Below, in pieces: positions 1 through 8,608 of a stretch of DNA of 46,550 nucleotides (position 1 is the stretch's first letter; every line of letters begins with the position of its first letter). A program made the position numbers and the translations under genes. The stretch spans positions 1-46,550 of IMG/VR virus record IMGVR_UViG_3300046010_009642; one strand, written 5' to 3'. The notes under the pieces were generated by a model that saw only the letters and a program-made list of their open reading frames with translations, was not told where the DNA came from and made no database searches. The DNA comes from a virus.

Positions 1-703
1 CAAATGGTAATATACTGCCTGCACCAAATCTTGTTTCACAAGCTGCAATAGTTTTTGCACAGAAATCTTCACTTGCATTTTGGGTTGGCTCATTATTTAT
101 TGTAAATTTTGCAGGATTAGCGTAACTGCATTCTGGACTACGATATACCCAAGTGCAGCTACGCACCATTACTCTAGCTGGCAATGTTATTCCCTCAACG
201 TCAAAGGCAGATCCAAGTCTGAATTTTGCGTTAGTATAGTTCTCTTCTACTAGCTGTTCAATAACATAAATTTGTATTGGCAGTTCTTTTACCCCAGCAT
301 TAGCATCTACTTGTCCATCTAAAAATCTTTTTTGAGTCACGCGCCTTTTGACGTGTGTGCCTTCCAGTCTGTATGCTGGATCTCTACTGTCTTTTAGCCA
401 TTTAGTTAAAATACCACCAACGTTAGATACAGTTAATGTTGGAGTAGGAATAGTACCACGTCCGATTAAATCAAATCCTTCTCCTTGGCATCCAACTGCA
501 TAATAAGTTTTGCCTTCAAAGACAACCCATGGTGTGTTTTCATCAATAGCTATACTACCAATCCTAATTGTTTCAATCATTGTTGATGGCACGTTAGGAT
601 TTTGTGCAGCTTCATCTTTATTTATATCTTCCACTCTGTATTTATATATTTCATATAATTCTATAAATGAATCTGGATTCAAACTTAATAAATTTGGAAT
701 CAT
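1..703 (-). CDS. Minor tail protein L (gpL-like), 3' end beyond the left edge
   Basis: The reading frame opens at ATG 703 and stays open to base 1, giving at least 234 residues. An AGGAG ribosome binding site sits 8 bases before the ATG, and the start overlaps the stop of the gpM-like gene as ATGA. The C-terminal part carries four cysteines (C183, C192, C215, C222) in the context SCTWVYRSPEC, then DFC and AAC. This matches the lambda gpL family, whose C-terminal domain binds an iron-sulfur cluster through four cysteines. gpL is a tail tip component that joins the tape measure and tube to the tip. The M-then-L order is as in lambda. I am fairly sure of the family; the last residues lie outside the window. 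Confidence 0.8.
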   Translation of the reverse strand, partial: MIPNLLSLNPDSFIELYEIYKYRVEDINKDEAAQNPNVPSTMIETIRIGSIAIDENTPWVVFEGKTYYAVGCQGEGFDLIGRGTIPTPTLTVSNVGGILTKWLKDSRDPAYRLEGTHVKRRVTQKRFLDGQVDANAGVKELPIQIYVIEQLVEENYTNAKFRLGSAFDVEGITLPARVMVRSCTWVYRSPECSYANPAKFTINNEPTQNASEDFCAKTIAACETRFGAGSILPF

Positions 704-1029
704 AAAAATCTCCTAACTTGTTCAAATGTAGCTGAGAATAAATCAATACCTTCTCCCAATGCTTGTATAGTCCATTCTGTACAAGAGTAAAGCATAGTGT
801 CATTTTCCACTCTAAATGCTTTGCCATTACGTTCTCTCAAGAATGTGTCTACAGCAGTTCCATTAGTTATATTAACAGACACAGAGAAAGTAACATTTGT
901 GGTATTGATTTTAGTTCTTGATGATCTTGCCTCAATTGTGTTAGGCTGGTATTTAGTTACAATAATATTTGATTGCTCTGACTTTGTGCTGTCCCAATTT
1001 GGAACCAAAGGAATAATAGGATAACTCAT
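700..1029 (-). CDS. Minor tail protein M-like (copy A)
   Basis: The protein has 109 residues and begins MSYPIIPLVPNW. A frame extension to base 1140 exists, but it only runs antisense to the gpI gene, so I take ATG 1029. Features typical of the gpM / Phage_min_tail family are a P-x-W near the start, a repeated beta pattern, FLRERNGKAFR, YSCTEW and a closing F-x-A-T-F-E-Q-V-R-R. The family caps the tail tip in lambda-like phages. Its start codon shares two bases with the divergent gpI start at the palindrome CATG. The possible ribosome binding site AGGAAG lies inside the gpI coding region. A second, diverged gpM-like gene is at 4968-5342. Confidence 0.7.
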   Translation of the reverse strand: MSYPIIPLVPNWDSTKSEQSNIIVTKYQPNTIEARSSRTKINTTNVTFSVSVNITNGTAVDTFLRERNGKAFRVENDTMLYSCTEWTIQALGEGIDLFSATFEQVRRFL

Positions 1030-2044
1030 GATCTCTGTCTTCCTAGAAGGTGAATTAGGCGATTTATTTACAAGCAAACTTGATTTAGCGGTAGAATCAG
1101 TTGCTGAAGTACTTCGTGCTTTAAAAGCTAATTTTAGCAATTTTTTAAGTTATTTACAAGATGCTGAAAATCGTGGCGTAAGATATCGCATAGTTGTTGG
1201 ACATGAAAACATAACTAACGATAAAATTGACAAGCTTAGCTGCCCAATATCTAAGAAAGTACGTAACATTAGAATTGTCCCTGTGCTTGCTGGTAGCGGA
1301 GATAATTGGTGGATGTGGCTCGGCGCTGCTGCAATGTTTGCTTTAGCTATTTGGGTTCCAGGTGGAATAACTATTTGGGGAACTCCACTACTTACATCTA
1401 GCACCACAATTTTATTAGGAAGTATTTTACTACTTGCTGGTATTAGCTCTTTATTTAAGCCAGCCAAGCCGGAAGAGGAGCCAACGAGTAAAACGATAGG
1501 AGGATTGCCTAACAACACACAAGAAGGCGGTAGAATGCCTGTTGTATACGGAAGAATACAAACAGGTATGTATGTTATTTCAAGTAGAGTGGATAGTTCA
1601 ATTAGTGGTAATCCACTTCAGATAAGATTTCAAAATCAAACTTCATTTGATCCTGATTCATACCAAGCAAATAGTGAACTTGCTACTCTTCAATTCTTGG
1701 GAGATCCAAATAACTCTCCTGTTACTTTCTCTTTAGTGCAAGGGGATGGAGATACTTATAATTCTCGGTTTATAATATCTGGAAATAAATTAATTTTTAA
1801 CCCACAAGGATTTTTGACAGAGGATCTATATTCAACTGGATATAATTGCTCTTTAGACGATGGGGCTGGTTTTGTTGTGTGCAGTTCTTTTTATATCAAT
1901 ACAAATGTCAACCCTTGGACAATTCGTGTTAGAGCAGTAACATCTGGATTATCTCAAAATTACGATTATTCTCAAAAACTAGAAATACATTGGAATGTAG
2001 GATATGAGTATGGTGCTTCAGAATATGAGCATGGTGGTTCTTAA
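1028..2044 (+). CDS. Tail assembly protein I-like (gpI) with cadherin-like extension
   Basis: The protein has 338 residues. The N-terminus (FLEGELGDLF, then RGVRYRIVVG) fits the lambda gpI family. Residues about 93-142 form two hydrophobic, probably membrane-spanning segments, another family trait. GGRMPVVYGRIQTGMYVIS near residue 165 is the typical end of gpI. The following 150 residues look like an added beta domain (SPVTFSLVQGDGD, NKLIFNPQ), similar to cadherin-like tail domains. This makes the protein longer than the roughly 200-220 residues I expect for the family. The gene starts a plus-strand tail tip operon with gpJ three bases downstream. TAGGA lies about 7 bases before the ATG, inside the opposing gpM gene. 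Confidence 0.75.
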   Translation: MISVFLEGELGDLFTSKLDLAVESVAEVLRALKANFSNFLSYLQDAENRGVRYRIVVGHENITNDKIDKLSCPISKKVRNIRIVPVLAGSGDNWWMWLGAAAMFALAIWVPGGITIWGTPLLTSSTTILLGSILLLAGISSLFKPAKPEEEPTSKTIGGLPNNTQEGGRMPVVYGRIQTGMYVISSRVDSSISGNPLQIRFQNQTSFDPDSYQANSELATLQFLGDPNNSPVTFSLVQGDGDTYNSRFIISGNKLIFNPQGFLTEDLYSTGYNCSLDDGAGFVVCSSFYINTNVNPWTIRVRAVTSGLSQNYDYSQKLEIHWNVGYEYGASEYEHGGS

Positions 2045-2046
2045 CC

Positions 2047-3981
2047 ATGAAACACAAAAAACATAAAAAAATCCAAGGAAGTGGCGGCGGTAAAGGAGGA
2101 AGAGGAACTCCTAATGTTGCTAGAGTGACAGGGACAAGTACTTCGATTGCTTACATTTTAGGAGCAATCTCAGAAGGCCCAATACAAGGTTTTGGGACAA
2201 ATCCATTGACTAGAGTTTATCTAGATGAAACTCCAGTCAAAAATGAAGATAATAGTGATAATTTCAAGAATGTTCAATTTGACTATCGTGCAGGAACTCA
2301 AATTCAACCACCAATTGAATTATTTGGATTTGGAGATACTATTTCAAACGAAATATCTGTAAATGCAGCAGTAGAATGGAATGGAGAAGGAAATAATCTT
2401 GGTGTTACTCAACAAATTCAAGGTGGTATTCCTGATGAAGTTAAAGTAAAATTGTCTTTTCAAATGCAAAGACAGAATCCAGATAATGGTAATATTGAAA
2501 CAACTAATATAGAATTTCAAATTATTATACAACGAGAAGTAAATAATGCTTATGAAACATTATTTACTTATTACAATGTAGTTTCTGGGCGTTATTCAAG
2601 CCCAACAGAATTTGATTATAGATTTAGATTTCCTCCAGTTACTGGGTTGGGTAATTTATCTATTAAAGTTATCAAACTTACTTTAGATAATGCAGAAACT
2701 GAAAAGACTGGATATCAACGCAGTATGTCGTTTGTTTCTTACGCAAAAATTACAAACAAAAAATTAAATTATCCAAATACAGCTTTAACAGCTTTTTCAT
2801 TTGACACATCTGGGTTTAGCTCAGTCCCAAATGTCTTATTTGAAGTTTTTGGGAGATTAGTACAAGTTCCAAGTAATGCCATAATAGATGGATTGAATAG
2901 ACGTATTCTTTACGAAGGTGTTTGGAATGGAGTTTTCCAAACGCCAAACGTAGCTGTTTCAGATCCAGCATGGATTTTATATGATTTAATTACAAATACT
3001 AGATATGGACTTGGCAAGTATATTGATACTAAACAAATAGATAAATGGGGATTATACGAAATTAGTAAATACTGTAATGAATTAGTTCCAAGCGGATATA
3101 GCACAAATGGTAGCCCAATTTATGAGCCAAGATTTCAATGTAATATTGTCTTACAATCTAAAACAGAAGCATATCAAGTACTGGAATCTTTAATATCAAT
3201 ATTTAGAGGATTTGCTTATTGGCAGGCTGGAACAATAACATTTATTGCAGATAAACCAGATGCTATTAAATACCAATTTACGCAAGCAGATGTTGAAGAT
3301 GGGGTTTTTATATATAGCAGAGTTGGGCTAAAATCCAAAAAAACTGTAGCATTAGTAAGTTGGCTAAATCCAGCTGATTTTTACCGCAAAACAGTTGAGA
3401 TGGTAGAAGATCCAATTGCTATACAAAAATGGGGAATTAAAGAATTAGAATTAGAAGCTATTGCATGCACTAGCAGAGGACAAGCAAGACGAGCAGGAGT
3501 GGCAGCTTTAATTTCTGATAGATTAGAACAAGAGACAGTAACATTTAAAGCTAGAGCTTATGCAGCTTTTATAAAACCAGGAGATATTATTGCTGTATCT
3601 GACTCTGAACGATTAGAAATGCGTGCTGGAGGATTAATTATTTCAGCTACTACAACCACAATTAATCTAGATAGTCCAGTGACGTTAGTGGTAGGGCAAA
3701 CATATCAAATTAGTGTTACTTTGAGTGATGGTACTTGGCAACAAAAAACAATACAAAACACTGCTAATACAACTTCAGTTGTCACAGTAACTTCTGCTTT
3801 TAGTGCAGCACCACCACCTGAATCTAACTGGATATTATCCGGCAATTCTGTTGTTCCTAAACAATATCGAGTAATAAATAGAGTGCCTGTTTCAGAAACG
3901 ATTGAAGGTATGCATGAAATTACTGCATCAGAATATGATAGTACTAAATATAGTTTTATTGATAGTATGTCAACAATATGA
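2047..3981 (+). CDS. Tip attachment protein J-like (gpJ core)
   Basis: The protein has 644 residues. It opens with a lysine- and glycine-rich stretch, then AYILGAISEGPIQGF, the hallmark start of the lambda gpJ family. The middle section (DPAWILYDLITNTRYGLGKYI) and the segment around residues 380-480 (RGFAYWQAGTITFIADKP) fit the conserved tail-hub fold. In this family the protein is the central hub and host-recognition component of the tail tip. It is shorter than lambda gpJ (over 1100 residues); the FN3-like part is a separate gene immediately downstream. The gene follows gpI by two bases and overlaps the next gene as ATGA. Confidence 0.85.
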   Translation: MKHKKHKKIQGSGGGKGGRGTPNVARVTGTSTSIAYILGAISEGPIQGFGTNPLTRVYLDETPVKNEDNSDNFKNVQFDYRAGTQIQPPIELFGFGDTISNEISVNAAVEWNGEGNNLGVTQQIQGGIPDEVKVKLSFQMQRQNPDNGNIETTNIEFQIIIQREVNNAYETLFTYYNVVSGRYSSPTEFDYRFRFPPVTGLGNLSIKVIKLTLDNAETEKTGYQRSMSFVSYAKITNKKLNYPNTALTAFSFDTSGFSSVPNVLFEVFGRLVQVPSNAIIDGLNRRILYEGVWNGVFQTPNVAVSDPAWILYDLITNTRYGLGKYIDTKQIDKWGLYEISKYCNELVPSGYSTNGSPIYEPRFQCNIVLQSKTEAYQVLESLISIFRGFAYWQAGTITFIADKPDAIKYQFTQADVEDGVFIYSRVGLKSKKTVALVSWLNPADFYRKTVEMVEDPIAIQKWGIKELELEAIACTSRGQARRAGVAALISDRLEQETVTFKARAYAAFIKPGDIIAVSDSERLEMRAGGLIISATTTTINLDSPVTLVVGQTYQISVTLSDGTWQQKTIQNTANTTSVVTVTSAFSAAPPPESNWILSGNSVVPKQYRVINRVPVSETIEGMHEITASEYDSTKYSFIDSMSTI

Positions 3982-4451
3982 CACCAGTACAATGGGCTTT
4001 TGATTCGTTGCCTCAACGAGTGTCTTCTAATGCTCCCAACGTTAATGTAGTTCCAAGAGAAGTTACAGTATCAACTAATCCAATTGGTAAACTATCAGCT
4101 GATGGTATTCCAATCACGGAAGGAGCAAACTTTTTTGATATTTATGTTTCTTGGCTTCCACCTCAACAGACAATCAATGGTTCTTTGCAAAATTCTCCAT
4201 GGACAATTGGATATGTTGTAGAGATTAAGAAAGGATTGACAGGAGCATGGGAAATGGCTCAAAACACAATAGAGACATTTGCCATGTTTTCAAATATGCC
4301 TAAGACTACTTATTATGCAAGAGTCAAGGCAACATTTTTTAGCAACACAAATCCATCTGATTGGGCTGAGTCATTTATTATTGTGGATTACACAACGTAC
4401 AGCTTAAAGTTAAGTGCTAAAATAAACTCATTCATTGCTTTAGATTTTTAA
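3978..4451 (+). CDS. gpJ-associated FN3-like tail tip protein
   Basis: The protein has 157 residues. The section from residue 45 to 135 (FFDIYVSWLPP, then GYVVEIKKG, TTYYARVKATF and SDWAESFIIVDY) has the strand pattern of a fibronectin type III domain as found in the C-terminal half of gpJ proteins. The start overlaps the gpJ stop by four bases (ATGA), so the two products are probably translationally coupled. The likely reading is that the gpJ function is split over two chains. Alternatively it is a separate accessory tip protein. The fold call is by pattern only. Confidence 0.6.
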   Translation: MTPVQWAFDSLPQRVSSNAPNVNVVPREVTVSTNPIGKLSADGIPITEGANFFDIYVSWLPPQQTINGSLQNSPWTIGYVVEIKKGLTGAWEMAQNTIETFAMFSNMPKTTYYARVKATFFSNTNPSDWAESFIIVDYTTYSLKLSAKINSFIALDF

Positions 4452-4452
4452 T

Positions 4453-4971
4453 ATGCCAAGCGTTAAATATATCGACGGAGCCGGACAACTACGGGAAAGA
4501 GCTACAACTTCAGGGGCTGGGACTGCCAATAATCCAGATGTGATGCAATTTGAATCAACAGCTATTGGGACTAAAGATGACACTGCTGCTACATCAGACA
4601 CTGCATCAGCAAGTTTAATCTCTTTAGCAAAAAGATTACTAGTAAAAACTAATGTATCGCCAACAATGCTATTTGTAACTGGTACTGCAAGTACTGCTAC
4701 TACCACAGCAGCAATAGCAGCGCCAGGAGCGGGAGTAAGTATTTATGTGTCTTTCATTAGAGTTGAATTAGAAGGTACTACCGCTCAGACTATTACTATT
4801 CGAGATGGATCTACAGACAGAATTCGCTTTTATTTGTCCTCTCAAGGTTCTGTCAAAGATATAAGTCTTGCAGCAAATAGAGAATTTAAGCTAACAGCTA
4901 ACACTGCTTTGAATATTGTCTCAAGTGCTGCTTCTGCGTTTAATTACACAATCGGATATTTTGTCTTATGA
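4453..4971 (+). CDS. Putative tail tip or virion decoration protein
   Basis: The protein has 172 residues and is rich in Thr, Ala and Ser (GTASTATTTAAIAAPGAG). From residue 95 on it shows a beta-strand pattern (VSIYVSFIRVELEG, QTITIRDGSTDRIRF). The composition and the ending YTIGYFVL are like phage virion surface proteins. It lies between gpJ parts and a gpM-like gene and overlaps the latter by four bases, so it belongs to the tail tip operon. I do not recognise a family. A trimeric tip or decoration role is inferred from composition and position only. Confidence 0.45.
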   Translation: MPSVKYIDGAGQLRERATTSGAGTANNPDVMQFESTAIGTKDDTAATSDTASASLISLAKRLLVKTNVSPTMLFVTGTASTATTTAAIAAPGAGVSIYVSFIRVELEGTTAQTITIRDGSTDRIRFYLSSQGSVKDISLAANREFKLTANTALNIVSSAASAFNYTIGYFVL

Positions 4972-5342
4972 GTTTAGTGCTGGAATTATCGCCATTGTGG
5001 CAGTTATCTAAAAACACAATTATCCCAACTATTAAAACAAGATTAGGGGATAATTACAGCCAAATCTTAACGCAGGGCATATCACCATATTGTGAATGGG
5101 ATGTGCGCAGTCCAGTGTATAGCAAGCCTGAATTAGATGTTATTTTAGCTGATTTACGACAGTACTCTTTATCTTCTTTTGAATGGAGTCCTACAGGAGA
5201 AGATCTTAAAGAGTGTGTTTGTGATGAATGGACTGTAACCACAGTTGGAGAAAATCAATACACAATCTCTACTAAAATAACAAGTACTCAAGTAAGATCT
5301 AACGCCAGCATAATTTCTAAAGTTTACCCACCAAGAGTATGA
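4968..5342 (+). CDS. Minor tail protein M-like (copy B)
   Basis: The protein has 124 residues. The succession LGDNYSQILTQGISPYCEWDV, then a helix (LDVILADLRQYS), SSFEWSP and CVCDEW fits the gpM / Phage_min_tail pattern: a FGDGYxQ-like turn, a tryptophan-ended strand, then F-x-W-x-P and a cysteine-tryptophan strand. It overlaps the preceding gene and the gpK gene by four bases each. In lambda M stands before L and K; here it stands directly before K. Its presence beside copy A at 700-1029 suggests that two tip proteins of one fold are used, or that one has taken another position. Family membership is probable, not certain. Confidence 0.6.
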   Translation: MSLVLELSPLWQLSKNTIIPTIKTRLGDNYSQILTQGISPYCEWDVRSPVYSKPELDVILADLRQYSLSSFEWSPTGEDLKECVCDEWTVTTVGENQYTISTKITSTQVRSNASIISKVYPPRV

Positions 5343-6109
5343 TATCTGCTTACATAAAAGAGCATATAATTGAACACGCAAAGGAGTTTCCAGAACAAGA
5401 AGTTTGCGGTGTCATTGTGGAAGACGTGCCGTATAGATGTACAAATGCTGCTGAGAACAAGCATGAAGCATTTGTTATTGAACCGGACGAACTAGATTTA
5501 ATAGTTGGATACAATGACATCCAAGGTGTTTACCACACTCACTGGAAGACAGAACAAAGCGAATATCTAAGCCCGCCAGATATTTGTAATGCAAAATCCA
5601 GTAAGATAAAATATATTCTGTACCATTCTGCTTTTGAATCCTGGGACTTGTTTGATCCAGCAAATTTAGCTAATCCATTTCCTTTGTTCATTGACGGTTC
5701 CCCTAAAGAAGTCAACTATTATTTAAAGTGGCCATTTGTTTACAATAGGACTGACTGCTTTAGCTTGCTTAGAGCTTATTATAAAGGAATGTTAGATATA
5801 TCTTTACCTGATTTTCCCCGTGGGTTTTCTTTGCAAGAAACAACATCTTCTTCTTGGAATCTAATAGAAGAGAATTTCCAAAAAGCTAATTTCCGTAAGT
5901 TAGAATTTGGAGAATTACATCAAAAAAATGATGTCATTGTTATGAGCTTAAACAACATACAACCTCACCATGTAAGCATAATAATTGATGACAATAACAC
6001 TGGTTTACATAATCTAGGAGGTGAAAGAACTAGCGAATTGTTTGTTTATGGTGGCACTTACTGGAAACATGCAACACGATATATATGCAGACACAGGAGT
6101 TTTGAATGA
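5339..6109 (+). CDS. Tail assembly peptidase K-like (JAMM plus NlpC/P60)
   Basis: The protein has 256 residues and two catalytic domains, as in lambda gpK. The first shows the JAMM/Mov34 metal site YHTHWKTEQSEYLSPPD (H66, H68, S78, D81) with a glutamate near residue 21. The second is an NlpC/P60 cysteine peptidase with RTDCFSLLRAYY (nucleophile C140) and PHHVSIII (H211). In the family these cleave tail tip proteins or isopeptide or peptidoglycan bonds during assembly and entry. All key residues that I can place are present, so it is probably active. The gene overlaps both neighbours by four bases, which makes the tip operon tightly coupled. Confidence 0.85.
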   Translation: MISAYIKEHIIEHAKEFPEQEVCGVIVEDVPYRCTNAAENKHEAFVIEPDELDLIVGYNDIQGVYHTHWKTEQSEYLSPPDICNAKSSKIKYILYHSAFESWDLFDPANLANPFPLFIDGSPKEVNYYLKWPFVYNRTDCFSLLRAYYKGMLDISLPDFPRGFSLQETTSSSWNLIEENFQKANFRKLEFGELHQKNDVIVMSLNNIQPHHVSIIIDDNNTGLHNLGGERTSELFVYGGTYWKHATRYICRHRSFE

Positions 6110-6486
6110 ATAATCTTAATCCTATCAAAGAAATACTTGAATATTGCTCAATCTCAGGTTTTCAAAGTGAAGAAGGATATGATTTATTTATATCTTGTCA
6201 AGACGATATCTGGATATTGATAACTGAACATTATCCTAGATTTATTGCTTTTTTACGCTCTAATAACATGCAGACAGATAAATTTGAACCATCTAAAATC
6301 AAATCAATTGTCTTGGTTTCAGTTGATGATGCATCTCATGCAGTTACTTTTGAAATCAGGAACATTAAAATCAATATCTTTAAGTCAGTAGTAAAAGTCA
6401 AATCATTATTTATAATTTTTTTTCAAAAGATGTTGCTATCCATTTTGGAATGGAGTTCTAACTTTTTAGTCTATGATGTTAAATAA
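6106..6486 (+). CDS. Hypothetical protein at the end of the tail tip operon
   Basis: The protein has 126 residues and no recognised family. It overlaps gpK as ATGA and is followed immediately by a terminator, so it is the last gene of the tip operon. The C-terminal 30 residues are hydrophobic (FIIFFQKMLLSILEW), possibly an amphipathic or membrane-near helix. A tail-related role is suggested by the operon alone. Confidence 0.5.
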   Translation: MNNLNPIKEILEYCSISGFQSEEGYDLFISCQDDIWILITEHYPRFIAFLRSNNMQTDKFEPSKIKSIVLVSVDDASHAVTFEIRNIKINIFKSVVKVKSLFIIFFQKMLLSILEWSSNFLVYDVK

Positions 6487-6489
6487 TTT

Positions 6490-6521
6490 AAGCCTGTGCC
6501 AATCAACACAGGCTTTGCTTT
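6490..6521 (+). terminator. Rho-independent terminator of the tail tip operon
   Basis: A 9-base stem (AAGCCTGTG / CACAGGCTT, 6490-6498 and 6507-6515) with an 8-base loop is followed by a T-rich tract. It starts three bases after the last tail tip gene. Confidence 0.85.
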
Positions 6522-6536
6522 AAATAAATTTTAAAT

Positions 6537-6564
6537 TTGACATGTCAATGGATTATAGTATAAT
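6537..6564 (+). promoter_or_regulatory. Sigma-70-type promoter
   Basis: Perfect TTGACA (6537-6542) and TATAAT (6559-6564) boxes are 16 bases apart. The predicted start is near 6571, 20 bases before the ATG of the small ORF at 6591. This is the closest match to consensus in the window. Confidence 0.85.
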
Positions 6565-6590
6565 TTTAGAGTACCATTTTTACCATTGTT

Positions 6591-6755
6591 ATGGATTTAG
6601 AACAAGAGCTAGTCAAATTTTGTAATGAACCTCGCAATTACGGCGAGATTCTTAAACAATTTTCAACTTATCCTCCTGCAGTCGTTACTACTGCATTAAG
6701 TAAATTGCAAGCTGTGAATCTGCTTAAAGCAAACATACTTTGGGAGAAATGTTAA
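6591..6755 (+). CDS. Small winged-helix-like protein (54 residues)
   Basis: The ORF begins MDLEQELVKFCNEPRNYGEI and ends in LWEKC. The helix pattern (NYGEILKQF, then PPAVVTTALSKLQAVNLL) resembles a short winged helix-turn-helix of the MarR or dissociation-factor kind. A consensus promoter precedes it by 27 bases, and there is no clear ribosome binding site. Its TAA (6753-6755) overlaps the TAA of the convergent helicase gene (6754-6752) in the bases TTAA. It could be an early transcription regulator; function is inferred from fold pattern and promoter only. Confidence 0.6.
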   Translation: MDLEQELVKFCNEPRNYGEILKQFSTYPPAVVTTALSKLQAVNLLKANILWEKC

Positions 6756-8473
6756 TAGACTGACGAATTCAATATTTTCAATGCCTCTTCCAGGCAGAAG
6801 TTTAAGAGCGAAGCATCTTCTGGAGAGGCTTGTACTATTTTTTGTCTATACAAATCAGTTACGTCTTTGTAACTGTAATTACTATGCTCAGGAACTCCTA
6901 AAACATCTTTCCAGTTGATTGCATCAAAGTCATAATATCCTTTGCCAAATTCTCGCCTAAATTGTTCTCCTAACCAACCAGAGTTAGCGGTGGGTTTAGT
7001 CTTCTTAAAGAAACGTAGTAATGCTTGTTCATCTGTCTTTCTGACTGTGGGATGGACATTTCTACCACGTCTAAAAATAGCGTCTAAATACCAATGCTGT
7101 GGAGGCAAAAAATTATATCTTTCTGTGAACAACCACGTGACTCTCCCAATATCTCTTTCAGCTTTGTAAGCACGTAGTAGTTGTCCTCTTAGATAAGATA
7201 TTTGTTCTTGTTGTTCTTTGGAGAATATCTCTCCAAACTCAGGCAAAGTGTCTGGAGTGTCTTCTTCTTCCTCTTTCACAAACAAGTGTCCACAATCAGG
7301 ACAAATCATAGCAAAAATTGGCAGTATTGCAGAACAGTTAGGACATTCTTTAACTGGCATTTCTTCTGCTTTCTTAAACGTTGGACACAATGGTGTGGGG
7401 AATTTAGAGACAGGTAATCCAAGTCGTTTAAAATTATCCCCAAAGTCTAATAAATAAGCATCTTGTTTATCAGGATGCAATCTCAATGCTCTACCACACA
7501 TCTGCACCAATAATGCTCTAGATTTAGTAGGACGGGCAATAATTGCAGCATTACAGCTAGTCTCATCAAAGCCCTCACACAATACAGATACGCTACTAAT
7601 AACTTGGATGTCTCCACGTTTAAATTGATTGTAGATGTCTTTCCGGACAAATTCCGGAGTTTCACCGGTAACAACACTAGCTTTAATGCCAGCACTATTG
7701 AATTGTTCAGCTAAATCTATGGATTGTTTAACACCAGCGCAGAAAGCTATCGTCTTCCTGGTGGGGCATAACTCAAGAAATTTGTCTATAATAACTTTGT
7801 TATATTCGCTATTACAAACAACCTCTAAACTGTTTTGGGTAAAATCTCCAGCTGCTCCAACATCGAGTTTAGAGTAATCAATTAATCCACCCCAGCCAAA
7901 ATGTCTAGCGCTGCATAAATGTCCTTGCTTAATCAATTCTTCTGGATATGGCGCGCGTACCATCGCTTGGAAGAATCTACAAAAACCTTCTCTCTTTTTA
8001 GTTCTCCATGGTGAAGCAGATAAACCAAGTACAAAGCATTTAGATTGTGTCCAAATGCCACCACTGTAATGATTTAGTAACTTTTCAAACACACTGAAAT
8101 AAGCAGTGGTATGGGCTTCATCCACAATTAGTAATCCGATGTCTTCTGGATATTGTCTGTTTTGGATAGTTTGCACCATGGATATCTGAACCGGACATTT
8201 GTAATCCGACTTGTAATTAGGCGCTATAACGCCTATCTGCTCTAGTTTCACTCCATAGCTTTTTACCAGAGTAGATATTGTCTGTTCAATTAACTTAGTC
8301 CTGTGGACTAAAAATAAAATTCTCCTGTTCTTAGACAAGCAATCAGCGATAATCTTGCTGCTGATATGCGTTTTGCCTGCACCCGTAGGAGCGTACAACA
8401 TAACACTGGTTATGTTGTTTCTGAATAACTGGTATATCCGGTTAATTGCTGACTGTTGATAGTCTCTTAGCAT
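6752..8473 (-). CDS. Superfamily 2 DEAD/DEAH-type helicase with zinc ribbon
   Basis: The protein has 573 residues from MLRDYQQSAI. The frame extends seven codons further to 8494, but the predicted transcription start is at about 8492, and family members begin with the LRDYQ motif, so I use 8473. Visible motifs are Walker A PTGAGKT (about residue 30), DEAH in IVDEAHTT (about 118), motif III LSASPWRT, and motif VI QMCGRALRLHP (about 325). A four-cysteine zinc ribbon (CPNC and CPDC) follows at about 380-400. The C-terminal 150 residues are unassigned. Related phage enzymes (UvsW/ResIII type) remodel replication and recombination intermediates. It has its own promoter on the minus strand. Confidence 0.85.
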   Translation of the reverse strand: MLRDYQQSAINRIYQLFRNNITSVMLYAPTGAGKTHISSKIIADCLSKNRRILFLVHRTKLIEQTISTLVKSYGVKLEQIGVIAPNYKSDYKCPVQISMVQTIQNRQYPEDIGLLIVDEAHTTAYFSVFEKLLNHYSGGIWTQSKCFVLGLSASPWRTKKREGFCRFFQAMVRAPYPEELIKQGHLCSARHFGWGGLIDYSKLDVGAAGDFTQNSLEVVCNSEYNKVIIDKFLELCPTRKTIAFCAGVKQSIDLAEQFNSAGIKASVVTGETPEFVRKDIYNQFKRGDIQVISSVSVLCEGFDETSCNAAIIARPTKSRALLVQMCGRALRLHPDKQDAYLLDFGDNFKRLGLPVSKFPTPLCPTFKKAEEMPVKECPNCSAILPIFAMICPDCGHLFVKEEEEDTPDTLPEFGEIFSKEQQEQISYLRGQLLRAYKAERDIGRVTWLFTERYNFLPPQHWYLDAIFRRGRNVHPTVRKTDEQALLRFFKKTKPTANSGWLGEQFRREFGKGYYDFDAINWKDVLGVPEHSNYSYKDVTDLYRQKIVQASPEDASLLNFCLEEALKILNSSVY

Positions 8474-8498
8474 AAATGGAAAATAGCTACACATTCTA

Positions 8499-8527
8499 AC
8501 AGTAAAGCATTTTGGCTACTTTGTCAA
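8499..8527 (-). promoter_or_regulatory. Promoter of the helicase gene
   Basis: On the minus strand TTGACA (8527-8522) and TACTGT (8504-8499) are 17 bases apart. It is back to back with the plus-strand promoter at 8554, and both share the sequence CTATTGAC. Confidence 0.75.
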
Positions 8528-8553
8528 TAGATATATCACTATTCCTAAAACTA

Positions 8554-8582
8554 TTGACGTTATGTGTTTTTTGCTGTATTAT
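8554..8582 (+). promoter_or_regulatory. Promoter of the lysis cassette
   Basis: TTGACG (8554-8559) and TATTAT (8577-8582) are separated by 17 bases. The predicted start at about 8589 rules out the in-frame ATG at 8564 and points to ATG 8609 as the start of the first gene. Confidence 0.75.
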
Positions 8583-8608
8583 TAACTAATTGTTTTGGAT
8601 ATAAACGC

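Noticed and set aside
700-1518. Further open frames opposite to or inside the tail tip genes (797-1024 plus, 1150-1518 minus, extension of the gpM frame to 1140)
   Set aside because: They lie antisense to genes with clear family motifs and show composition of shadow frames; none has a recognisable domain.
8474-8494. N-terminal extension of the helicase to the ATG at 8494
   Set aside because: The promoter at 8527-8499 would start transcription at about this ATG, and the conserved domain begins at Met 8473.
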